Assembly: GCA_025201845.1 (NCBI GenBank)
Contig: MU603952.1
Location: 125,162 to 189,161, forward strand
From: Martensiomyces pterosporus
Taxonomy: Eukaryota; Kickxellomycota; Kickxellomycetes; Kickxellales; Kickxellaceae
Direction of reading: 5' to 3'
DNA length: 64,000 nucleotides
The notes under the pieces are model-generated. The model saw only the letters and a list, made by a program, of their open reading frames with translations. It did not search any database and was not told the DNA's origin. Within the stretch, counting starts at the first letter, position 1. The number at the start of each line of letters is the position of its first letter. Position numbers and translations under genes: made by a program. Shown piece after piece: positions 10,042 to 18,555 of the stretch.

Positions 10042-11382
10042 GTGCACATGCTTGGCCTCAGACAGCCAAGAATGATGCGCAACATATCGGCGCTTCGTTG
10101 GCTTGCAACGCACAGCAGGACAGGCCCCAGCGGGAGGAGGGTGCTCATGCCTGCTTATCGGCAGATGAGCAGCGCTGCGCCAGAGGGCTCGAGCGCAAAG
10201 ATCCGCGTAGAGCGAGTGACAGACTTTGAGCACATACTTGACAAAAGCGACAGCTACTCCCAGATCCCCTCGCGAGCCATCATCGAGGTATCCGGCAAGG
10301 ACGCCTCCGAGTTCCTCCAAGGGCTGCAATGCAACCACATGCCGCTAATCGACCAGGGAGGCGCAGGCATGCTGACTGGGTTTCTGGCGCCGCAGGGGCG
10401 CGTAATTGCCGATGGGTTTGTGTATCCGAGAAACGCCGGGGTCAACTTCCCGCACCCAGTGTTCCTGGTTGAAGTGGATGCGCGGATGAAGGAGCGGCTG
10501 CTGAAGATCATGAGGTTTTACAAGCTCAGAGCAAGGATCTCTCTGAGAGACGCATCGGAGGAGTATGCTGTGTGGGGTGTCTGGGGGCCGGGCAGTGGCG
10601 CCCTGGTGGGCCACCCGGAGATGCCGATTAGCCCTGTGCCGCGTGGGAGCCTGGTGTTTAAGGGTGAATCGACGGCGGCCGCGGATGTCTGGCTGGCGGA
10701 TGGGAGGGCTCCCGGAATGGGTCTAAGGCTGATTTTGCCCAGAGACGCCAAGCCTGCATTGCCACACAAGTTTGAGCAGAAGCCAAGTGAGATATATGCG
10801 CTGAGGCGCATCTTGAAGGGCGTGCCGGAAGGCCCAGAGGACTTTGCGCCAGACGCGTCGGTGCCGCTCGAGTGCAACCTGGACTACATGGGCGGCGTCC
10901 ATTTCAGCAAGGGGTGCTATGTGGGGCAGGAGCTGACCATCCGCACGCATCACCGTGGTGTGGTGCGCAAGCGTGTGGTTCCGGTGCTGCTGAGCTCGGC
11001 TGAAAGCAACCCGACGGGTGCCAATCCGCTGTGCATTGACCTGGGATTCGCGCAGCAGCAGCTGGCGGGACTCAAGCCACAGCCACAGGCAGATGTCACT
11101 CGGGTGGAGATGGGTGGCAGCGAGCAGCATGCAGAGGCTGAAGAGAGCCACCAGCAGTCAGCAAAGCCAGCACGCAGCCGCCGGTTGCCGCCTGGCAAGC
11201 TTGGCGGGAGCATGTTCAATGCTGGTTTGGCGCTGATGCGGTTGGAGCATGTGGAGGCGTATATGGCGCAAGAGGCAGCTGGAGTGAGCGATGCAAGGAG
11301 GCTCGCGTTTGAGACCACAGCGGCTAATGGAGGCAGGCTGTTTGTGTCGCCGTGGTCCCCCAGCTGGTGGCCCAGCGCATAG
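10042..11382 (+). CDS. IBA57: IBA57/Caf17 mitochondrial iron-sulfur assembly factor
   Basis: This is a folate-dependent GcvT/YgfZ-family protein that helps assemble [4Fe-4S] clusters on mitochondrial aconitase-type and radical-SAM proteins, acting with ISA1 and ISA2 in the matrix. The 446-residue frame starts with an Arg/Ser-rich mitochondrial presequence. The YgfZ core follows: AIIEVSGKDASEFLQGLQCN, FLAPQGRVIADGFVY, and the diagnostic KGCYVGQELTIRTHHRG, which contains the family signature K-G-C-Y-x-G-Q-E. Near the C-terminus there is a Gln/Glu-rich insertion of about 50 residues. A second ATG at 10072 (MMRNISALR) could also be the start, and either gives a presequence. No introns are visible. 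Confidence 0.9.
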   Translation: MHMLGLRQPRMMRNISALRWLATHSRTGPSGRRVLMPAYRQMSSAAPEGSSAKIRVERVTDFEHILDKSDSYSQIPSRAIIEVSGKDASEFLQGLQCNHMPLIDQGGAGMLTGFLAPQGRVIADGFVYPRNAGVNFPHPVFLVEVDARMKERLLKIMRFYKLRARISLRDASEEYAVWGVWGPGSGALVGHPEMPISPVPRGSLVFKGESTAAADVWLADGRAPGMGLRLILPRDAKPALPHKFEQKPSEIYALRRILKGVPEGPEDFAPDASVPLECNLDYMGGVHFSKGCYVGQELTIRTHHRGVVRKRVVPVLLSSAESNPTGANPLCIDLGFAQQQLAGLKPQPQADVTRVEMGGSEQHAEAEESHQQSAKPARSRRLPPGKLGGSMFNAGLALMRLEHVEAYMAQEAAGVSDARRLAFETTAANGGRLFVSPWSPSWWPSA

Positions 11383-12199
11383 GCTGTTTCTTTTTCTCTT
11401 GTAGTTCAGCTACTGCAACAACAATTGCCGCTACAGGCCAGGCCAAGCCATAGAGCCGCACTTGGCAAGCACCCAGCAGCAGGACGAAGGTGTGGGCTGG
11501 ATAGCAGCCGCTGCCCAGGGCCTGGATAAGGTTCCAGCGAGAGAAAAAAGGCAGCGGCCAATGGCAGAGGAGAGGCAGCAAAGGGAACAATACAATTGCA
11601 ATACAAGATAGCGCGCGTATAGAGAAAGAGTGTTTAAAGAGGGGCATCAGAATTTACAGCAGCACACGTTTCTGCTCTTCGCCCCCAAAAAGTGCAGCTG
11701 TTGCTTCGAAGTAATTTTTTCTCCTCCTTCTAGGCTGGCAAGAGGCAGGCGGACACCTTTTTCCTGTAGCTTTAATGGCAGAAGAGCGAGGAAACAGGGG
11801 ACGAGGAGGGCGCCCAACAAAACAAAAACGAACAAGCTCCTTTCCTCTTCGCATCCTTTTTCCTACACTCCTTTTTATTATTCTTTCTTTTCCTGCCAGC
11901 ATATCTCTTGCTGCCCTAAGCCCGCTCTGCCACAGCCCTGCTCTCTGCTGCTCCTGTTGCTATTGCACCTAATATTCTGCACCTTCTCGCTTCGACATTG
12001 TTATTCTGCCTGCACATTTGTACTCTACTTCCATACTTGCGCATACACTCCAAGCATACCCCAACACCACCCAGCCTAGCACACACGCCAGTGCACAGCA
12101 GAGCCTCTTGCGCCTACCGTGTCGCATACGCTCATACACCCACATTTATATACAAGTGCACCCTGGTATCAGCCCCAGCCCAGTCCTGCCGTGCTAGCC
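11383..12199. other. intergenic region between IBA57 and the HMG gene
   Basis: This holds the 3' flank of IBA57 and the promoter of the next gene. The last 300 bases are C/T rich with a TATATA at 12147-12152, about 50 bases before the next ATG. No gene is seen. Confidence 0.4.
12147..12152 (+). promoter_or_regulatory. TATA-like element of the HMG gene
   Basis: TATATA lies 48 bases before the proposed ATG at 12200, within a C-rich leader-like sequence. Confidence 0.35.
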
Positions 12200-14401
12200 A
12201 TGTCGAAGGTACGTTGCTGCTGCTGCTGCTGCTGCTGTATTTGCCACATGGGCTTCTGCTTCCATCCGCACCCACGCCACCACCTCAGTCATCGTTTACC
12301 CTGCTGAACCCGCTAACCCAAACACGGCCATCATCTCGATAATCCTGCTTGCTTGCCCAAGCGTGCACATCTGAACTAAACACAGCCCAGCCGTATATCT
12401 TGTTTTGTAGGCATCGCGAACCAAAGCCACTGCCGCCTCGGGCGAAACCACAGAAGGTATGTTGTCCCTTTTCCTACGGAGCTGAAGCATGCGAATGTGT
12501 GCTGTGGCTCGCACCAGCAGACGGCGGACAGAAGGCGCCAGGGGCATGGAGGAGGGGCAGCGTAATTGTAAAAAGAAATAAGGGCGAAGGCGTATGAGCC
12601 TTATGAAAGGGATTCTCCTGATTTCGCTGCTCTTTTGCTTTGCCTTTGCCTTGCCTTTGCCCTGCCCTGCCCTGCCTCACCTCGCTGGAGAAGCGAATCG
12701 CTAGAGATGAAATGGGTGCGCATTCTCTTTTCTCATTGGACATGCACACCGCAGGCAGTGTCTTGCTTTCTTTACGCAACCTCCACCACCCATCCTTTTC
12801 GCCCTACATGCCCCATTCCACATGCACCCACACAGCATTCTAACCACACATCCTTTTACATGCTCCACTCCTCGTTTTACTACGCATGATGTAGAGAAGC
12901 ATCACAAGTACCGCTGCCGTGATTTGAAGCGCCAATTGGAGGAACTGGAAGAGGTAAGCAACCATCGACACCCACGCCCCATTGTTGCCCCATGCACCTC
13001 TTGCTGATATTTTTTTCGTCGCTTGCATATTTCGCTAAACACGCATCTTCTAATCGCTATTTATCCGCCCTCGGTGCTCTGCTCTCCCCCAATCTCTAGT
13101 ACAATGAGATCCTGGCTATCAAGCTGCTCCGCTCGCAAAAGCGCCTGCGCAGAATGAAAATCGAAAGAAACCTGCTGCTGGAACGCTTCGAGCGCACGCG
13201 CCAATATAACAACGACTCTGCCTCGGATTCAGATGTCCCGTTGAAGGATACCTTCCCTCGCCCGCCCATTTCTGATGTCGACGCAAATGACAACAGCCAC
13301 TACCAACATGTGGCGGTCGCACGCTCGCGCCGAAGAACCACGCAAAATAGCACGGGTAGCGCTCTTGGATCGCTGCAGCAGGCAAACAACACAAACGACT
13401 CTACGGCTGTGTCTTCCTCATCAACCACTACGCTGAGCACCAGGAAGCCCAGGTCAGAGAAGGACCCCAATGCACCAAAGCGCCCGGCAAACGCATTCGT
13501 TCTCTTCTGCCAGGCAGAGCGCCCGAACATCAAAAGCGCTGGCACGGAGCTGAGCTCTAGCGAGCTGACAAAGGCCATGGGCGTCAAGTGGAAGAACCTG
13601 CCGTCGCCAGAAAAGCAAAAGTACTACGATTTGTATGAGCGCGAGATGTCCAGGTATCAGCAGGAGCTGGTGTCATATAAGGGTATTTCGGGCAGTGCTG
13701 TGTCTAATGCTACGAGTGCGATCGCCAATGCCGTGTCGTCTGCGTCGTCGTCGTCGTCTACTGCTGTGGTATCGGCTGCCCAGGACACCGCAGACAACTC
13801 TTCGGGTGTTGGTGATATGGATGTCGATATTGCCAACTCGAACGCCGTCGAGCTGGATGGTGCCGCTGTCTTTGACCACTCTGAGGAAGCCAGCATCAAC
13901 GGACAAAAGGAAAGCAGCACGCATGCTGCCAGTGGTGCTGAAGACGAAGGCGAAGGCGACGGTGCCGCTGCGTCAAAGCCAGGCACTCCTGAACCACAGC
14001 TCGCAAACGGCGATGGGTCAGCAGCCGACAAAAATAAGTATAGCGCCAGCCCAGCTCCTGAGCCACAAATGCCGTCTCCAGCAGCGGATACCGAGGGCCA
14101 GCACCCTGCTGCTAACGGCGCCACCACCACAGCAAGCAATGACGAGTCAGTCGAGGGCAGCGAAGGCGGCGAGGGCAACGGCTCGCTAGACCATCAGGCT
14201 GCCATCAATGGCAACAGCAACGAAAACGGCAGTCAGAACGGACGCCCTGAACAGCAGCAGCAGCAGCCAGAACCATCCAAGGATGACAGCACCGCAGCTG
14301 CTGAGAAGGACGCCAGGTCTGAGGTAGAGTTGGCGAGGGCACCTCATGATGCCACCGCTCCCAGCAGCACAGCTGCCAGAGAGGCAGCAGAGGGGCCGTA
14401 A
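12200..14401 (+). CDS. NHP10: HMG-box INO80-complex subunit, Nhp10/Nht1-like
   Basis: Four exons fit: 12200-12208 (ATG TCG AAG), 12411-12456, 12895-12953 and 13100-14401. Every intron is GT...AG (donors GTACGT, GTATGT, GTAAGC) and the phases agree, giving 471 residues. Residues about 20-75 form a basic coiled coil (KYRCRDLKRQLEELEE, then YNEILAIKLLRSQKRLRRMK, then ERNLLLERFER). It resembles the INO80 subunit F/TFPT domain. An HMG box at about 161-232 starts DPNAPKRPANAFVLFCQAER and should bend DNA. The tail of about 240 residues is acidic, Ala/Ser/Gly/Gln rich and disordered. This coiled coil plus HMG arrangement fits the Nhp10/Nht1 arm of the INO80 chromatin remodeller. A generic HMG protein is the alternative. 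The first exon codes only three residues. Confidence 0.8.
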
Positions 14402-15073
14402 AAGCAGCACAGCACCTGCCACCCAAATGTACACATCCACTCTACTATTTTATCTTCTCCTTGCTTCTCCTCCACTAGTACTCATAGACCACTGACCACC
14501 GCCCAAGGCTCTTTCTTGAGGAATGTGCGTGGCTCGCGCGTCCGATACCAGCGCTTTCCCTGCTCTTTTTCACGTCACTGTTGCCATTATACTTGTCAAC
14601 ACCGCTACTTGGCCGCGTCTCTTTGAGTCGGATGCTTCGGCTGATTTCTGTTTGGTTTGCTGAACTACACATGCAGCATAATTGCCATGTCTGGCTGTCC
14701 AGATCCGCACAAGGAACAAGCATGCCGGACGCCACCGATGAAAAGATTCCAAACAGGCGCATAGCTTTCGGATGGGCGCAACAAATGGAGACTTGTTTGC
14801 GCATACCATCGTCGTCATTAGCCGAGGCGCTATCCTTATCCGTATGCCCTGTAGATCATTGAGCATGAATATGCTGTCTGGATTCCACCTGCTGCTGCGT
14901 GCGATGTGAGGAAGCGAGTGAGTTTGGATGGGCGCAGGGAATAATGCCATGTTGCATATATTTCCACTCCCAGGCACCGCTCCTCTCCTCCATTTCTATC
15001 CACCCCTCCATCCATCCGCCCATTCCCCCTCCACCAGGCGCATTTCAGTTCATCTCCTTTCGCTTTCTAGGCA
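14402..15073. other. intergenic region upstream of acyl-CoA synthetase gene
   Basis: 672 bases have no supported full gene. A pyrimidine-rich tract ends in TTTCTAG at 15070, just before GCA-ATG, which looks like a 3' splice site. A short 5' exon of the acyl-CoA synthetase gene may therefore lie here, but I could not place it. Confidence 0.4.
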
Positions 15074-17107
15074 ATGAAGTCATACTGGATCCCAAACTCG
15101 GCTCAGCCCGGGTACTCTCCGATCCTGCGTCACCCAGACTACAAGGACGGCAAGCAGGTCGACGAGTACGGCGGGATAACCACGCTCTACGAGGTGTTCC
15201 AGCGCATGGTCTCCTTGTTCCCCAGCTCGCAGTTTCTTGGCACACGCCAGTTCAACGCCGACAAGCGCACATATGGCCACTACAAGTGGAAGACCACCGA
15301 CGATGCGGCTCACATCATCGAAGAATTTGGCTCTGGGCTGGTGCATGTCTACGAAAAATACACCTCAGCGGAGCCGGCAAGCGGGCTGAAGCAGCAGCCG
15401 CTGGGCATTTACTCAGTCAACCGCGCCGAGTGGCTCCTGGCCGAACTTGGCGGATTCCGCTCACGCAAATATACTGTGGCCCTGTGCGCCACATCCAGCG
15501 ACCAAGCCATCGAGCACATAGTCAACCACGCCGAGATCAAGGTCATTGTTTGTTCAGCCGACAAGGTGTCAAAGCTCCTGAAGCTCAAGGACAGTATGCC
15601 CCTGCTGCGTGTCGTCATCTCGATGGACTCGTTTGCAGCCTGCGACAAGATCCCCACCAAACACCCGATTACTGCCACCTCGGTCCGCGATATGCGCCAC
15701 CACGCCGGCTTGAAGAATGTCGTGCTTCTTGATATGAAGCAGGTGATCCACATGGGTCGGGCCAACACCACCGTGCCCAAGCTGCCTATTTCCCTGGATC
15801 TGTGCACCATATGCTATACGCCAGGGACCGGAGGACCACCAAAGGCCGTAATGTCCACCCATGCCAGCTGCCTGTTTGCTGCCAAGTCGCTCCACCACAC
15901 CACACCCGTCTGCCACAGCACCTATCTGTCCTTCTTCACCCTGGCACATTGCTTCGAAAGAACAGTAATCTACATGGGCATGCTTGGCGGCATGCGCGTG
16001 GGGTTCTACTCGGGCGACATAATGCGCATCGCCGAGGATGCACAGATCCTGCATCCGACGATAATGACCGGCGTCCCGCGCCTGTTCAACTACGTCTACG
16101 ACCGCATTTCTGCATCAACTGTGAACTCGCCAGGACTTGCAGGCCTGGTCTCAAGGACGGCCATCGGCCAGAAGCTGCAGAGGCTGGAGTCCGGAAGAGG
16201 CGGGATCAAGCATTCGTTCTGGGACCGCTTGGTGAGCAATAGGATTGCGCAGTACTTTGGCGGCAAGCTGGAGCTGCTTATTGCCGGGTGTGGGCCGATG
16301 GATGTCAAGGTGCTGAACTTCTTGCGCGTCGCGTTGGCATGCCCGATCTTGGAGGGATATGGGCAGGTCGAGGGAGGGTCGGTGGCGACGTTCTGTCTTC
16401 TGAGCGACAAGACTGCGGGCCATGTTGGCGTGCCGATGCCTGGAATCGATGTTCGCCTGCGCGACGTGGCAGAGATGGGCTACTTGACAACAGATAAGCC
16501 GTACCCGCGAGGCGAGCTGCTGATTCGTGGCGAAAATGTCTTCCAGGGATACTACAGGGACATGGACGCTACTCAGGCGGCCTTGGATGATGACGGGTGG
16601 CTGGCTACAGGCGATATTGCGCAGTTCAACGAGCATGGCAACATCGAGATCGTCGACATGAAGCGCAATATTTTCAGGCTGCCGCACGGCGAATATGTTG
16701 CTCCCGAGCACTTGGAGAACATTTACTGCCGACACCCCCTTATCCACAACATATTCGTTTACGGCGACACCGAGCGGTCCGATCTCGTCGCAGTGGTGGT
16801 TCCTGAAGCCGAGGTGTTCTTGCCGCTGGCGAGGAAGATAACGGGAAACAAGTGGGCCAGTATCGAGGACCTTGCCAACGACGAGCAAGTTGTCGGTGCG
16901 CTATTGATTGTGCTGCTCCAGCAGGGGAAGAAGGCGAAGCTCAGGGGATATGAGATGATCACCGATGTTTACTGCGACTTGGAGCCATTTGACACCAGCG
17001 GCAACGGCCTCCTGACCACCACATTCAAGCTGCGTCGCAATGCTGCTAGGGAATACTACCGCAACCAGATTGAAGCACTGTATGCCAGAAGCGCCGAGTG
17101 CAAGTGA
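15074..17107 (+). CDS. long-chain acyl-CoA synthetase family protein, divergent AMP loop
   Basis: This 677-residue ANL-superfamily protein has the length and order of fungal Faa1/Faa2-type fatty acyl-CoA synthetases, which activate fatty acids with ATP and CoA. The fold is intact through SVNRAEWLLAELGG, ILEGYGQVEGGS, LLIRGENVFQGYYRD, DGWLATGDIAQFNE (TGD at 512-514) and the NIFRLPHGEYVAPEHLENIY region. The phosphate-binding loop, normally YTSGTTGxPKG, instead reads YTPGTGGPPKA (about 248-258), so Ser, one Thr and the final Gly are replaced. The usual YGxTE is YGQVE (429-433), and the DRKK-type hinge is DMKRN. The lysine of the loop remains. Activity may be altered or lost. An acceptor-like TTTCTAG directly before the ATG suggests a short upstream exon. 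Confidence 0.8.
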   Translation: MKSYWIPNSAQPGYSPILRHPDYKDGKQVDEYGGITTLYEVFQRMVSLFPSSQFLGTRQFNADKRTYGHYKWKTTDDAAHIIEEFGSGLVHVYEKYTSAEPASGLKQQPLGIYSVNRAEWLLAELGGFRSRKYTVALCATSSDQAIEHIVNHAEIKVIVCSADKVSKLLKLKDSMPLLRVVISMDSFAACDKIPTKHPITATSVRDMRHHAGLKNVVLLDMKQVIHMGRANTTVPKLPISLDLCTICYTPGTGGPPKAVMSTHASCLFAAKSLHHTTPVCHSTYLSFFTLAHCFERTVIYMGMLGGMRVGFYSGDIMRIAEDAQILHPTIMTGVPRLFNYVYDRISASTVNSPGLAGLVSRTAIGQKLQRLESGRGGIKHSFWDRLVSNRIAQYFGGKLELLIAGCGPMDVKVLNFLRVALACPILEGYGQVEGGSVATFCLLSDKTAGHVGVPMPGIDVRLRDVAEMGYLTTDKPYPRGELLIRGENVFQGYYRDMDATQAALDDDGWLATGDIAQFNEHGNIEIVDMKRNIFRLPHGEYVAPEHLENIYCRHPLIHNIFVYGDTERSDLVAVVVPEAEVFLPLARKITGNKWASIEDLANDEQVVGALLIVLLQQGKKAKLRGYEMITDVYCDLEPFDTSGNGLLTTTFKLRRNAAREYYRNQIEALYARSAECK

Positions 17108-17510
17108 AACCCCCAACAGCATAGCCGCAGGCTAGCTACACAAGCTAGTGAACAGGAATCAGTATTCTTTTGCTCCAAACCTCTGAATCTTCTGTGGCCT
17201 GGCGGCGACGTGCAGATTCACAGCTCGCACAAAGCTGCTTTGGCAGTGGCGAGTTTCGTGGAGTACCGAGAGCGTAGTAACCAGGCCGCAAGAGGAGCGT
17301 TTTGGGCAGCAAGTGCTTTTCAGGTGTACTCGCAAAGTCGCTTTTCTTTCCCCCTCCCTTTGCTCCTCTACCACTGGCGTTCGATGCACCATTTTACCAT
17401 GCAAGCTCGCTTCTCTTATTTTCTCGTAATTTAACCTCATGAGCAACATGGTGTCGCCGGCATAAAGCATGCCCGTTCTTGTTATTGAGGGCATACTCTT
17501 CCATGCAGCT
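17108..17510. other. intergenic region after acyl-CoA synthetase gene
   Basis: About 400 bases sit between the acyl-CoA synthetase stop and the first readable part of the decayed gene. Minus-strand open frames here (17159-17584) have no recognisable domain. Confidence 0.35.
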
Positions 17511-18411
17511 GGTCTTAAACGGCGTGTTGGGTCTAAATCCGTCGTCAGCAGCACTGCCAGCACCACTGCCAGCACCACGACCAAAGACCCGGTCCCAATC
17601 TTGAGAGTCTGCAGGGGTTGGCGTCCAGTGGCTGCGCCAATATTCTACCAGGACATTCAAACTCATCGGACACACGACTCACAGCCGACGGCTCCCTCGC
17701 AAACTATTCCCAGAAGCTCGTGCTGTGCAGTCACACAGTTGCCCCCTACTGCCGGGCCATTGACAGCCAATTAGCACAATCCCTTTCACCACCGGCGGCT
17801 GTAGGTTCTGAGTTTCCAGCGGTAGTCCGCGTGAGACCTGTGGTGCGTAGCGAGTCGCCGGTGGCCAGGAGCTGGGAACCCTTGAAGATAAAGCGCGCCG
17901 AGGTGTTTTGTGCGCTACTCTGTAGGGTGTTGCCGTCCTCAATGTCCAGTACACCGTTCCCAGCATTGAAGCCGCTGTCATCCACTGGATCGTATCCGCT
18001 CCCTAAAGCTGGCCTGTTTCGAGGCAGCTGTAAATATCTGGGAACACATTGGCCGCTATCGATAACGGCGGAGCGCTTGGCCTAAGCAAGTACCCGGAGC
18101 TGCAGCGCCTGTGGATTGCTTGTGGAGGGGTGCTTCACTTCGCGGAAGATAGCAGGCAGGCCAGCACAACAGCCATGCTTTACGCAGCGGGATCTCCCAA
18201 CCCGCAGAGGGCTGCTTTGCAGGCGTGGCGGTTAGCCACCAGCACGCTTCTCGCTGGTTCAGTTCGTCTGGCGCCTGCCAGTAGCCAGATCTCAGCACCT
18301 TGGAGTGCGGAATACAATATGAGAAACCAGATAACAGCAGGCTCCTCTCAGCGATCGGTTTATGAGCCATATCTTGGCCATCTTAGCAGTATAAGGCTCA
18401 AAGAATCTTAG
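17511..18411 (+). pseudogene. probable decayed Kickxellales-type F-box-like gene
   Basis: Protein-like pieces appear in order on the plus strand but in changing frames with intervening stops. They are LPILRVCRGW-type (seen as PILRVCRGWRPVAAPIFYQD, about 17600-17660), DTRLTADGSLANYSQKLVL (about 17675-17735), VAVLNVQYTVPSIEAAVIHW (about 17930-17990), CFEAAVNIWEHIGRYR (about 18020-18070) and KYPELQRLWIACGG (about 18085-18130). The RVCRxWRxxAxPxFY start followed by Leu/Val-rich helical segments resembles the large lineage-specific family of F-box-like proteins in Coemansia relatives, recalled from general knowledge. Several frameshifts and stops would be needed to join them, and no splice sites explain all the breaks. 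A live multi-intron gene cannot be fully excluded. Confidence 0.4.
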
Positions 18412-18555
18412 TTTCAGCACTAGCTAGCATTCTATCCAAGCTTCAATGTCATTGGTATTATTGCTGGTGCAGTGGCTGGTATGGGGAAGACTGGCCATGG
18501 GAAGCGAGTGCACATCCGTTGGCCAAAGCGAGAGCGGGGCCGCACTGGCACATCC

